NCBI GenBank assembly: GCA_964639955.1
Contig: CAZXGJ010000001.1
Location: 106,867-170,866, forward strand
DNA: 64,000 nt
Direction of reading: 5' to 3'
From: IGN2 sp964639955
GTDB taxonomy: Bacteria; Bacteroidota; Ignavibacteria; Ignavibacteriales; Ignavibacteriaceae
Within the stretch, counting starts at the first letter, position 1, and every line of letters starts with the position of its first letter. Below the pieces are notes generated by a model that searched no databases, had not been told where the DNA came from, and saw only the letters and a list, made by a program, of their open reading frames with translations. Shown one piece after another: positions 45,948 through 55,443 of the stretch. The translations under genes and the position numbers were made by a program.

Positions 45948-47492
45948 ATGGTTAATAAATTAAAAGAACTGCTGAAGCTTAAAGAAGAAGCCAAGCTCGG
46001 TGGTGGTGAAGATAAGATCAAAAGCCAGCATAGCAAAGGCAAGCTCTCAGCCCGCGAAAGAATTGAACTGCTTGTTGATGAAGGAAGCTTTGATGAGATC
46101 GATATGTTCGTTAAACACAGGTCTAAAGACTTTGGGCTGGATAATCAACGTTATCCGGGTGATGGTGTTGTAACCGGTTTTGCAAAAGTAGATGGCAGAC
46201 AGGTCGCTCTTTTCAGCCAGGATTTTACAGTATTTGGTGGCTCACTTTCAGAGGCTCATGCGGAAAAAATAGTTAAAGTTATGAAGATGGCAATGAAAGC
46301 AGGAATTCCTGTTGTTGGCTTGAATGATTCCGGAGGTGCCAGGATTCAGGAAGGGGTTGTTAGTCTTGGCGGTTATGCAGATATATTTCTTTTGAACACT
46401 CTTGCCTCGGGAGTTATACCTCAAATATCAGTGGTTCTTGGACCTTGTGCCGGCGGCGCGGTTTATTCTCCTGCAATAACAGATTTCATTTTTATGGTTA
46501 AAAACACAAGCTACATGTTTGTTACCGGTCCGAATGTGGTAAAAACTGTAACTCATGAAGATGTGAGCTTTGAAGAACTTGGTGGTGCTGAAACCCATGC
46601 CAGCAAAAGCGGTGTTGCTCATTTTGTATTTGAAAATGAAATTGAAACTCTTTTGAATGTTAGAAAACTCTTAGGTTTTTTACCTTTGAATTACCGGGAT
46701 TTTCCTCCCGAGAAAAAATTTGATGCCGGAAGCCTCCGGCGAATACCTGGCCTTAACGAAATAATTCCTGATAATCCGAATAAGCCATATAATATGAAGG
46801 AAGTAATCAGTCTGATTGTTGATGAACAGGATTTTATGGAAGTGCAGGCTAATTATGCAGCAAATATTATTTGCGGATTCTCTCGTATTGGTGGTATGTC
46901 GGTTGGAATTGTGGCAAATCAGCCTGAAGTGCTGGCTGGTGTGCTCGATATAAATGCATCTGCTAAAGCGGCACGGTTCGTCCGGTTTTGCGATGCTTTT
47001 AATATTCCTTTATTGGTTTTGGTGGATGTTCCTGGTTTTTTACCCGGTACTGAGCAGGAATGGAATGGTATAATAAAGCATGGAGCCAAGCTTCTGTTTG
47101 CATTCAGCGAGGCTACAGTACCGAAAGTAACCGTTATCACCCGTAAGGCTTATGGCGGGGCTTACGATGTTATGAACTCAAAACATATCCGCGGTGATTT
47201 TAATTATGCCTGGCCAAGTGCTGAAATTGCTGTTATGGGTCCGAAAGGTGCTGTAGAGATTATCTTTAAAAAGGAAATTGCCAGGGCAAAAGATCCTGAA
47301 AAAGAAATTGAGAAAAAATTAGCTGAATACATAGAAAAATTTGCCAATCCTTACATTACTGCAGAAAGAGGATATGTTGATGATGTAATTCCGCCCGACG
47401 AAACCAGGATGAAGTTAATAAAATCGTTCAACCTGCTTCGCACAAAAGTTGATACCAATCCGAAGAAGAAACACGATAATATTCCGCTTTGA
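45948..47492 (+). CDS. Acyl-CoA (propionyl-/methylmalonyl-CoA) carboxyltransferase subunit
   Basis: 514 residues. It is one of the PCCB/MMDA-type carboxyltransferases: GKLSARERIELLVDEGSF, SQDFTVFGGSLSEAHAEKI, LNDSGGARIQEGV, GPCAGGAVYSPA, PGFLPGTEQEW and AYGGAYDVM, with the two oxyanion-hole glycine regions intact. It moves a carboxyl group between carboxybiotin and an acyl-CoA. No biotin carboxylase, biotin carrier or decarboxylase membrane subunit is nearby, so it could serve a propionyl-CoA carboxylase or a methylmalonyl-CoA decarboxylase. Subtype not resolved from sequence alone. Confidence 0.92.
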   Translation: MVNKLKELLKLKEEAKLGGGEDKIKSQHSKGKLSARERIELLVDEGSFDEIDMFVKHRSKDFGLDNQRYPGDGVVTGFAKVDGRQVALFSQDFTVFGGSLSEAHAEKIVKVMKMAMKAGIPVVGLNDSGGARIQEGVVSLGGYADIFLLNTLASGVIPQISVVLGPCAGGAVYSPAITDFIFMVKNTSYMFVTGPNVVKTVTHEDVSFEELGGAETHASKSGVAHFVFENEIETLLNVRKLLGFLPLNYRDFPPEKKFDAGSLRRIPGLNEIIPDNPNKPYNMKEVISLIVDEQDFMEVQANYAANIICGFSRIGGMSVGIVANQPEVLAGVLDINASAKAARFVRFCDAFNIPLLVLVDVPGFLPGTEQEWNGIIKHGAKLLFAFSEATVPKVTVITRKAYGGAYDVMNSKHIRGDFNYAWPSAEIAVMGPKGAVEIIFKKEIARAKDPEKEIEKKLAEYIEKFANPYITAERGYVDDVIPPDETRMKLIKSFNLLRTKVDTNPKKKHDNIPL

Positions 47493-47601
47493 TAATTAAC
47501 CTTATGTAATTAAATAAATTAAACTGTTTATTTAACTCATTGCTTGATAAAGACCTATACAAGTCTTAAATTTGAAATAAAATTTTTACCGGAGTGACAC
47601 T

Positions 47602-50571
47602 ATGTTTAAAAAACTGCCACTGATTATTCCGTTCCTATTTCTTTTAATAATGATTTACTCCTGCAGTAGTTCCGAGGAGATGACTCAAAAAAGTGTTGTC
47701 GAGAACCACTATAAAAAAGACGATATCATCTCGGAGATGCTCGAACAAGCACGGCAGTCCTATGTAACTGCACTCGAGAAAAAGGAGGCGGATAAGGTTG
47801 AAGAAGCGGTTGCTGGTTTCGAAACTGCGCTAAGAATTATTAATAATCTAAGCTATTATCCAGGTATTGATGAAAATGAAGCATATGTTGAACTCGAAAC
47901 AGCAATAATAGAAGATTATAAGGGTTATGTTGATGGGTTAAGTGAACTCCCAGAAGGCGTGTCGATGGCTGCACTCGAGGAGTGGATGGAAGAATCCGTG
48001 CCGGAACTGCGGCTTACGGAAGAAGTAGTTACTGAAAGAGAAGTAATTCCCTCCGATATCCCGCTCGAAGTAAATTCCTACGTTGAGCAATACCTGACAT
48101 ATTTCACCGGCAAGGGAAGCGGGGCAATGAGAAGATGGCTGGAGAGATCCGGAAAATATTTTCCCATGATGAACCAGGTATTTTCACGAAATGGCTTACC
48201 AAAGCAGTTGATTTATTTAAGTATGATGGAAAGCGGTTTAAACCCGACTGCAAGATCGTGGGCAAGAGCAGTTGGGCTTTGGCAGTTTATTAAATCTACA
48301 GGGGCACTTTATGATTTGAAAACTCATTTTTATTTTGACGAAAGAAGAGATCCTCTGAAATCAACTGATGCTGCAGCAAGACATTTAAAGGATTTATATG
48401 CTTCTTTAGGTGATTGGTATCTTGTGCTTGCTGCCTACAATTGCGGAGAAGGGAGAGTAAGAAGGGCAATTCAGAAATCCGGATCGTCCGATTTCTGGAC
48501 TTTGATGAAATATCTGCCAAAACAAACCCGTAATTACGTTCCTCAATATATTGCCGTCTGTATGATTGCAATGGATCCGGAAGCATATGGTTTTACCGAT
48601 ATTCAGTATCAGGCACCGTACGAATATGACGTATATAATGTACCCGGTGCAATCGATTTGGGTTATCTTGCCTCTATATCAGGAACTGATTTGGAAACCC
48701 TCCAGGATATGAACCCGGAACTAACACAGCTGAGCACCCCGCCCGATTTTACAGGCGGTTATCCGTTAAAAATACCAAAAGGCTCACTTGATCAGGTCGT
48801 TGCACAAATGAAGAATATTCCCGAAACAGCACGCAGAACTTATCTTGTTCATTCTGTAACAAAAGGTGAAACACTTACAAAAATTGCCAACAAATACGGG
48901 GTTACTGTCTACGATCTTGCCGATGCTAATAATATTTCAACTAAAACAAAATTGTATGCTGGAGTTGATTTGAAAATTCCCATCCTGGTTAATCCTGAAG
49001 AGAATTCATTCATATACAATACAGATATTGTGACAGCGGAAGATAATGGCAACAATACTGATAAGGAGTACGTTTCTCCTTATGCTGAATTGAATGGAAA
49101 TTTTGAAAACAACACGACTGACAATAATCCGACAAACACTGAAATTAAAAATAACACGGAAGAAGTTTTAGTTACTTCGAATGATGATGTTGATCAGGAA
49201 GTTACAGGAACATCAACACCAATAATTCCCGATGATCTGGTACCCGTTTCTTACAAAGTTAAAAAGAATGATAGCCTGCTTGGAATTGCAGATCTTTTCA
49301 ACGTAAGAGTAAGTGATGTCAGAAACTGGAATAATATTCCTTACACCAGTTCAATTAAAGTTGGTCAGAACCTGACTATTTACGTAAGCGAGGAAAATAA
49401 AGAGTACTATGCAAGCCTCGATAAAAGCACGATGATCGAAGATAAAACCACTACTAATTTTTCCGTAGAAAAGAAAGATTCATACGTTTATCATAAAATA
49501 AAGAAAGGTGAGAACCTTGGACTGATAGCAGCTCAATACGGCGTTAGTATAGCTTCAATAAAGCAGTGGAACGATTTAAGCGATAATAAAATTGTCGCCG
49601 GTAAAAGATTAAAAATATATACTGATGAAAGTTACGAAGTAGTTTCTACTGAAAATGCATTCGACAACACCAAAGGCAGCTTCTATAATTATAAAGTGAA
49701 GAAAGGAGATACAATCGGGCAGATAGCGGAGAGGTATCATATTTCCATTAATGAAATAAGAAAATGGAATAACTTAAAAGGCAATAAAATAATTGCCGGT
49801 CAAAATATTAAGATTTATTCATCTCATACGAATTTGTCATTCACTGAAAATATTTCAAAAACTGAATCGAACGTAAATTACTATAAAATTAAAAAGGGAG
49901 ACACCATCGGTAAAATAGCCGAATCTTTTAGTGTATCTGTCGATGAAATAAAAAGCTGGAATGGTCTGGTCGATAACAATATAGTTGCAGGAAAAACTTT
50001 AAAAATTTATTCGAACTCTGCGCCCGATTACAACTCGACTGTTACAGGTTCAACAACCGGTAATGTCAGCTCGGAATTGATAAATCACGAAATTAAGAAA
50101 GGAGAAACCATAATTGGGATAGCTCAATTATACGGGGTTTCGGTTGATGAAATTAGACAATGGAATGCTTTAAACAGCAGCAAAATTATTGCGGGTAAAA
50201 ATCTTGTTATTTATCCTTCGGGTGTGGAAACAAAAAAGGTATCCGAAATCAAGGAGACATTCACAACCCATAAAATTAAAAAAGGAGAAACTCTTAGCGA
50301 GATTGCCGAAAAATACAAAGTCTCTGTTGTAAGTATTAAACAATGGAATAATATTTCAGGTAATAAAATTGTCGCAGGGCAAACACTTAAAATCGGAAAA
50401 AGCTCTGAAAGCTATTCAGTGAAAACTAAAGACGGATATCACACAGTTGTTAAGGGCGAATCGCTCTATTCAATTTCTATTAAGTACAATACAACTGTTC
50501 AAAAACTAAAATCACTTAATAATTTACAGGATAGTAAAATCAAAATCGGGCAGAAGTTAAAAGTAAGTTGA
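47602..50571 (+). CDS. Membrane-bound lytic murein transglycosylase (MltD-like) with eight LysM repeats
   Basis: 989 residues. The N-terminus (FLLIMIYSC) is a likely lipobox. The SLT domain (about 190-340) has the catalytic Glu in MMESGLNPTARSWARAVGLW and the AAYNCGEGRVRRA motif of family 1 transglycosylases. Eight LysM modules follow (first near 415, last at the C-terminus), each with a KKG(D/E) and IAxxYxVSxxxIxxWN pattern, separated by Ser/Thr/Asn-rich linkers. It cleaves peptidoglycan to 1,6-anhydromuropeptides. E. coli MltD has two LysM, so this copy number is unusual. Repeats 3-7 are more alike than repeats 1, 2 and 8, suggesting internal expansion. Confidence 0.92.
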   Translation: MFKKLPLIIPFLFLLIMIYSCSSSEEMTQKSVVENHYKKDDIISEMLEQARQSYVTALEKKEADKVEEAVAGFETALRIINNLSYYPGIDENEAYVELETAIIEDYKGYVDGLSELPEGVSMAALEEWMEESVPELRLTEEVVTEREVIPSDIPLEVNSYVEQYLTYFTGKGSGAMRRWLERSGKYFPMMNQVFSRNGLPKQLIYLSMMESGLNPTARSWARAVGLWQFIKSTGALYDLKTHFYFDERRDPLKSTDAAARHLKDLYASLGDWYLVLAAYNCGEGRVRRAIQKSGSSDFWTLMKYLPKQTRNYVPQYIAVCMIAMDPEAYGFTDIQYQAPYEYDVYNVPGAIDLGYLASISGTDLETLQDMNPELTQLSTPPDFTGGYPLKIPKGSLDQVVAQMKNIPETARRTYLVHSVTKGETLTKIANKYGVTVYDLADANNISTKTKLYAGVDLKIPILVNPEENSFIYNTDIVTAEDNGNNTDKEYVSPYAELNGNFENNTTDNNPTNTEIKNNTEEVLVTSNDDVDQEVTGTSTPIIPDDLVPVSYKVKKNDSLLGIADLFNVRVSDVRNWNNIPYTSSIKVGQNLTIYVSEENKEYYASLDKSTMIEDKTTTNFSVEKKDSYVYHKIKKGENLGLIAAQYGVSIASIKQWNDLSDNKIVAGKRLKIYTDESYEVVSTENAFDNTKGSFYNYKVKKGDTIGQIAERYHISINEIRKWNNLKGNKIIAGQNIKIYSSHTNLSFTENISKTESNVNYYKIKKGDTIGKIAESFSVSVDEIKSWNGLVDNNIVAGKTLKIYSNSAPDYNSTVTGSTTGNVSSELINHEIKKGETIIGIAQLYGVSVDEIRQWNALNSSKIIAGKNLVIYPSGVETKKVSEIKETFTTHKIKKGETLSEIAEKYKVSVVSIKQWNNISGNKIVAGQTLKIGKSSESYSVKTKDGYHTVVKGESLYSISIKYNTTVQKLKSLNNLQDSKIKIGQKLKVS

Positions 50572-50637
50572 AATATTTTGTTAAACTGCTTAACTTTCGT
50601 TGAGTAAAAACAGTTCTTTTATAATTTTTAAATTTTG

Positions 50638-50750
<113 letters not shown>

Positions 50751-50785
50751 AAAGCGTCCTCTCAATTTAGATGTGCTTAAGATTT

Positions 50786-50811
50786 AGCCGTTTCATCAAA
50801 CGGCTTTTTTA
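50786..50811 (+). terminator. Riboswitch expression-platform terminator
   Basis: AGCCGTTT-CATC-AAACGGCT perfect stem followed by TTTTTTATTTT. Its 5' arm (TTAGCCGTTT) is complementary to the P1 3' strand AAACGGGCTAA, apart from one unpaired G. P1 formation with bound TPP would therefore free the terminator, while without ligand the P1 strand would act as anti-terminator. Confidence 0.88.
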
Positions 50812-50830
50812 TTTTAAACCGGAGGGTAAA

Positions 50831-53335
50831 ATGAAAATCTTATTCATTCTATTAATCTTGCTAAATCTTTATTCATTTGCTCAACAAATTAAAATCACCG
50901 GTAGAGTAGTTGACGTTGAGACAAATTCATATTTAATTAATGCGAATATTTCTATATCAGGGAAGATGGGGGTCGGAACATATAGCGATGTAAACGGTGA
51001 ATTCATATTGTCAGCAGAATTAAAGGATTCAGATACACTTTTAATAAGTCATATTGGATACGAAACTGGAAAAGTCACGCTAAATCAATTGTTCAACATT
51101 CCCTCTGTTCAAGAATCTGGAGGAAACGTTATTTACACTTTTTATTTGAATAAAAAAGCAATCCCCTCGCAAACTATTCTTGTTGACGCATCAGTAGGAA
51201 TAAAAGGTATTACCCCAATATCTTTCGATCAGATTAAAGCGAAAGAGATTGAAAAAAATTATACTCTTTATGACATTCCGAAGTACTTGAGCGAGCTTCC
51301 ATCAACTACATTTTACTCTGAAAGCGGAAACGGTATTGGTTATAATTATTTAAGTATCAGGGGTTTTGATCAGAGAAGAATAACAGTTTCAATAAATGGT
51401 ATTCCTCAAAACGATCCGGAAGACCACAATGTGTATTGGCTGGATTTTCCTGATTTGTTAGCAAGCACTGAACTGATTCAGGTTCAACGAGGTGCCGGTT
51501 CCGGCGTGTTTGGCTATCCGGCAATCGGCGGTTCGATAAATATTATTACATCAAATTTTTCCAACAAAGCCAAACTTGAACTGTCAGCATCGTACGGCTC
51601 CTATGTAACAAGGAAATATTCTGCTTCATTTTCGAGCGGACTCATTGATGAAAAATATTCTGTATATGCTAAGCTTGGACAAATTATAAGTTCCGGTTAC
51701 AAGCAGCAGACCTGGGCAGACTTTAAGAGCTATTTCCTTTCTGCTGTAAGGTATGATAAAATTTTAACCACACAATTTAATTTCTATGGTGGACTGGTTG
51801 CAGACGGCTTGGGTTATACCGGTGTTGCTAAATTTACAGTGAAGGATGAAAATCTTCGGAAAGAAAATTATTCTTACTGGGAAGCAGATGAAAATGGCTA
51901 CACTTACACTCTCCAGCGGAGACCGGAGGAAATAGAAAACTTTTCTCAGCCTCATTTTGAATTGCTAAACGATTGGCAGATAAACGAAAATCTAAAAATG
52001 AACTCAGCCTTGTTTTTAGTTTTGGGTGAAGGCTTTTTTGATTACGATGGTTCCTGGTCAGTTTTTTATGATGATTATTTCAGACTGAAAGAAAATGGAT
52101 TTGATAGTTCATTCATACCGACTAATGCTTTGATAAGAGCACAGGTTGAAAACAGGCAATTCGGCTGGATTCCAAGATTTAGTCTTGAACATCACAACGG
52201 GACTTTATTTTTTGGTGCAGAGTTTCGTAAACATAATTCACTTCACTGGGGGAGTATCAACTATGCAGAAAACCTTCCTCCGGGAGTTACTAAAAATTAC
52301 AGGTATTATTCGTATGAAGGAGAAAAGGAGATCTTAAGCGCATTTGTAAATGAATCATATCGATTAAACGAGCAATGGAATTTACTTGGCGAACTGCAGC
52401 TTGCTTATCATAAGTATAGGTTGTTTAATGAAGAATATGTTGGCACTGATTTCACCATCGATAATCTATTTGTAAATCCACGGGTAGGAATAAATTTCAA
52501 ACCAATATCACCATTAAATATTTATTTTTCGTTTGCTAGGGTTTCCCGCGAACCAAGATTAAAAGAATATTACGATTCTGCTGAATCAAGCGGGGGAGAA
52601 GTTCCTCAATTTGAAGTAAAACCTGATGGTACTTATAATTTTGGTGAACCTCTCGTGAAGCCGGAAACAATGAATGATTTTGAACTTGGTGCTTCATTCA
52701 ACGAAGAGAATCTTTCTCTTACCCTTAATCTGTTTTACATGTTATTTAATGATGAAATTGTGAAAGACGGACAGGTTGATAGATTCGGACAACCAACTAC
52801 CGGTAACGTTGATCGCTCTGTACATCTCGGTGCAGAATTATCAGCAATTCTAAAATTCTGGAATGATCATATTAAACTTTTTGGAAATGCAACAGTAAGC
52901 AGAAACACAATTGAAGAAGGAAAATATTTTATTGATGCTGAGAATTTTGTTGATTTGAGCGGTAACAGAATCAGCGGATTTCCTGATATGCTTGCTAATA
53001 TCGGAATCGCTTTTCAGCACTCTGGCTTTTACCTTCGGCTAACAGGAAAGTATGTCGGGGAATTCTTCTCAGACAATTATGATGATAAACTCAAGAGCTA
53101 TTTGAGTCAGTATCCTGGATTTGTTGATTATTCCGATAATCTGAATGAAGCTTATTTTGTTTCTGATATTTTTCTGAGCTATGAACCCTTTTTGATTAGT
53201 TCTTTGACTCCCTGGAAAGTTTATCTTCAGGTTAATAATATTTTTGATAATTTGTATTCAGCAAATGCTATCGGTAAAGAATTTTTTCCTGCCGCAGAAA
53301 GAAATTGGCTGGCTGGCATCATTGTCGGATTATAA
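50831..53335 (+). CDS. TonB-dependent outer-membrane receptor under TPP riboswitch control (predicted thiamine uptake)
   Basis: 834 residues. The ATG at 50831 follows GGAGGG; an earlier ATG at 50771 lies in the riboswitch leader. Signal peptide ends YSFAQ. A carboxypeptidase-D-like regulatory domain (about 22-105, ITGRVVDVETNSYLINANIS) precedes the plug (about 145-245, YLSIRGFDQRRITVSINGIP, VQRGAGSGVFGYPAIGGSIN) and a ~22-strand barrel ending NWLAGIIVGL. Its position directly behind a TPP riboswitch and ahead of thiamine pyrophosphokinase predicts thiamine or a thiamine derivative as the ligand. This is a known arrangement in Bacteroidota. Confidence 0.9.
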   Translation: MKILFILLILLNLYSFAQQIKITGRVVDVETNSYLINANISISGKMGVGTYSDVNGEFILSAELKDSDTLLISHIGYETGKVTLNQLFNIPSVQESGGNVIYTFYLNKKAIPSQTILVDASVGIKGITPISFDQIKAKEIEKNYTLYDIPKYLSELPSTTFYSESGNGIGYNYLSIRGFDQRRITVSINGIPQNDPEDHNVYWLDFPDLLASTELIQVQRGAGSGVFGYPAIGGSINIITSNFSNKAKLELSASYGSYVTRKYSASFSSGLIDEKYSVYAKLGQIISSGYKQQTWADFKSYFLSAVRYDKILTTQFNFYGGLVADGLGYTGVAKFTVKDENLRKENYSYWEADENGYTYTLQRRPEEIENFSQPHFELLNDWQINENLKMNSALFLVLGEGFFDYDGSWSVFYDDYFRLKENGFDSSFIPTNALIRAQVENRQFGWIPRFSLEHHNGTLFFGAEFRKHNSLHWGSINYAENLPPGVTKNYRYYSYEGEKEILSAFVNESYRLNEQWNLLGELQLAYHKYRLFNEEYVGTDFTIDNLFVNPRVGINFKPISPLNIYFSFARVSREPRLKEYYDSAESSGGEVPQFEVKPDGTYNFGEPLVKPETMNDFELGASFNEENLSLTLNLFYMLFNDEIVKDGQVDRFGQPTTGNVDRSVHLGAELSAILKFWNDHIKLFGNATVSRNTIEEGKYFIDAENFVDLSGNRISGFPDMLANIGIAFQHSGFYLRLTGKYVGEFFSDNYDDKLKSYLSQYPGFVDYSDNLNEAYFVSDIFLSYEPFLISSLTPWKVYLQVNNIFDNLYSANAIGKEFFPAAERNWLAGIIVGL

Positions 53336-53365
53336 TAAGTATTAATAATAAATCTAAAATTATTT

Positions 53366-53402
53366 CCTCTCCCTTTGGGAGAGGATTAAGGTGAGGGCCA
53401 AT
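53366..53402 (+). repeat. Repeat-like hairpin supplying the ribosome binding site of the kinase gene
   Basis: CCTCTCCC-TTT-GGGAGAGG perfect 8-bp stem (53366-53384), followed by ATTAAGGTGAGGGCC. The whole sequence resembles a very common intergenic repeat of the form CTCTCCCTTTGGGAGAGG...GGTGAGGG. Its GGTGAGG end is the only Shine-Dalgarno-like sequence before the ATG at 53403. Confidence 0.6.
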
Positions 53403-54056
53403 ATGAAAAAATGCATAATACTCGCAAATGGTAAACCACCTAAAAAAAGTTTATTTACTTTTTTTCAGAAGAAGGGATTTAATAAACTGATCTGTGCTGA
53501 TGGTGGTTCAAACTCAGCATTGAAGATGAAGTTAGTTCCTGATGTAATCATAGGTGATCTTGATTCAATCTCTTCTGAAGCGATAAATGAATTCAAGTCT
53601 GTTTCAAAAATTATTAGAATTAGAAGACAAAATGATACCGATGTTGAGAAGTGCCTCAAGTATGCAATCAGAAATAAATTTGGAGAAGTATTACTTTTAG
53701 GAGCAACAGGAAACCGACTTGATCACACATTTTGCAACATTGAAATCGTTCTTAAATTCTTTCCGAAAATAAAAATTTCACTCATTGCTGAAAATTCATT
53801 CCTGAAAGCATACACAGGAAACGTGGAGTTAAAAACATTACCGGGAGAAACAATTTCTCTTTACGGTATTTCCGATAAAACAAAAATCACTTCGAATGGT
53901 TTGAAGTACGAACTAAAAAATATTTCCCTTCCGTTTGGGGAAAAGGAGAGTACAAGCAACATTGCAAAGAAAAATCTGGTGAAGTTGAAAGTCCGCAATG
54001 GGGTTATCTTCATTATTCGTGATATAAATCTTATGATTAAGCATGATCGCTTTTAG
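53403..54056 (+). CDS. Thiamine pyrophosphokinase
   Basis: 217 residues. Seen: ILANGKPP, CADGGSNSAL, VIIGDLDSIS, RQNDTDVEKCLKYA and LGATGNRLDHTFCN, the signature set of thiamine pyrophosphokinase (ADGG, GDLDS, NDTD-K, GATGxRxDH). Converts thiamine plus ATP to TPP in the cytoplasm, trapping imported thiamine. Start at 53403; a GTG at 53391 in frame lies inside the ribosome binding sequence. Its stop overlaps the symporter start by 14 bases. The TPP product closes the feedback loop on the riboswitch. Confidence 0.93.
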   Translation: MKKCIILANGKPPKKSLFTFFQKKGFNKLICADGGSNSALKMKLVPDVIIGDLDSISSEAINEFKSVSKIIRIRRQNDTDVEKCLKYAIRNKFGEVLLLGATGNRLDHTFCNIEIVLKFFPKIKISLIAENSFLKAYTGNVELKTLPGETISLYGISDKTKITSNGLKYELKNISLPFGEKESTSNIAKKNLVKLKVRNGVIFIIRDINLMIKHDRF

Positions 54057-55443
54057 TCCTCTCGATCTGACTATAGTCCTTGCATTCTTTGCAGCAGTTC
54101 TGTTCATTGGATTTTACACTGGGAGAAAAACAATCGCAGATGCAAATGACTATTTGCTTTGCGGAAGAAAGCTGAGCTTGTTTTTATTTGTTTCAGTTAA
54201 CGTTTCAACCTGGTATGGAGGGATACTCGGAGTAGGGGAGTTTACTTACCGTTATGGTTTGGTAAGCTGGTTTACACAAGGATTTCCATACTACTTTTTT
54301 GCATTTGTGTTCGCTCTGTTCTTCGCTAAGAAAATAAGAGAAGCATCACTGTTTACCATTCCCGATAAACTGACTGAAGTTTATGGAAGAAACGTCGGCT
54401 TAGTTTCTGCAGTAATTGTTTTTGTTCTCGTTTCGCCAGCGCCATACCTTTTGATGACTGGAAATCTTCTCTCATTAATTTTTAAGATAGATTTAATTCC
54501 TGCACTTTTCGTTTCACTGCTTCTATCAATTGCTTATTTGATTAAAGGAGGATTCCGCTCAAACGTTTATGTTGATGTGTTTCAGTTCTTTGTGATGTTT
54601 GCAGGATTTATTCTCATTGTAATTTTTTCGGGAGTGAAGTTCGGCACTGTTGATTTTCTTTCATTAACTGTCCCGGAAAATCATCTGAAAGTTACAGGAG
54701 GAATGTCGTCTACTTTTTTAATAGTCTGGTTTTTAATAGCATTGTGGACATTCGCGGATCCCGGTTTTCATCAACGATGTTATGCAGCAAAATCCGGAAA
54801 CATTGCCAAGTGGGGAATAATCATTTCAATCTTCTTCTGGGTTTTGTTTGATTTTCTTACTACCGCAACCGGCTTACTTGCAAAAGGAGTTTTACCAAAT
54901 CTTGAAAATCCTGTGCTGGCATTTCCATTGTTTGCTGAGCAGGTATTACCAGCAGGAATAAAAGGAATTTTTTATGCCGCACTTTTTGCAACGATACTTT
55001 CTACACAGATCAGCTTTTTGTTTTTAAGCGGAACTACAATTGGGAGGGACTTCGTCTATCGAATTAGTAAAAATGACACCGAATTAAATCTGAAAGTTTA
55101 TACGATAATTGGACTAATTATTTCAGGAGTTATTGCAATTCTGCTCGCATACTTTATCCCTTCCGTAATTGAAATATGGTATACGATAGGCTCTCTTTTT
55201 ATTCCGGGAGTAATACTTCCGGTTGTTAGTGCTTATTATCCAAAGCTGAGAGTTTCCAACAAATTTATTTTAGCTGAAATGGTAACGGCTTTTATTACCA
55301 GCACAGCTTGGTATTTCTTAAGAAGTGAATTTTCAGATGTTACATTATTAAGTGAACTTGAGCCGATGTTAGTTGGGTTATTATTTGCTTTCGGAATTCA
55401 TTTTATCAGAATACTTTCACAGAAAGTGGTTAAATATTCCTGA
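54043..55443 (+). CDS. Sodium:solute symporter (SSS) family, candidate inner-membrane thiamine transporter
   Basis: 466 residues with about 12-13 hydrophobic segments and no signal peptide. The SSS signature regions are recognisable: YTGRKTIADANDYLLCGRKL near the start, VNVSTWYGGILGVGEFTYRYG, and FADPGFHQRCYAAKSG in the middle. Overlap with the kinase gene (14 bases) and the shared TPP riboswitch predict Na+-driven import of thiamine or a precursor. SSS-type thiamine-related transporters have been predicted in other genomes, but the substrate here is inference. Ends exactly where the convergent terC-like gene ends. Confidence 0.88.
   Translation: MIAFSPLDLTIVLAFFAAVLFIGFYTGRKTIADANDYLLCGRKLSLFLFVSVNVSTWYGGILGVGEFTYRYGLVSWFTQGFPYYFFAFVFALFFAKKIREASLFTIPDKLTEVYGRNVGLVSAVIVFVLVSPAPYLLMTGNLLSLIFKIDLIPALFVSLLLSIAYLIKGGFRSNVYVDVFQFFVMFAGFILIVIFSGVKFGTVDFLSLTVPENHLKVTGGMSSTFLIVWFLIALWTFADPGFHQRCYAAKSGNIAKWGIIISIFFWVLFDFLTTATGLLAKGVLPNLENPVLAFPLFAEQVLPAGIKGIFYAALFATILSTQISFLFLSGTTIGRDFVYRISKNDTELNLKVYTIIGLIISGVIAILLAYFIPSVIEIWYTIGSLFIPGVILPVVSAYYPKLRVSNKFILAEMVTAFITSTAWYFLRSEFSDVTLLSELEPMLVGLLFAFGIHFIRILSQKVVKYS

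Noticed and set aside
47602..50571. Spaced repeats resembling a CRISPR array
   Set aside because: The periodicity is about 200-300 bases, in frame, and encodes LysM domains.
50771..50830. Longer TonB receptor start within the riboswitch leader
   Set aside because: It would translate the terminator hairpin; the ATG at 50831 follows GGAGGG and begins a proper signal peptide.
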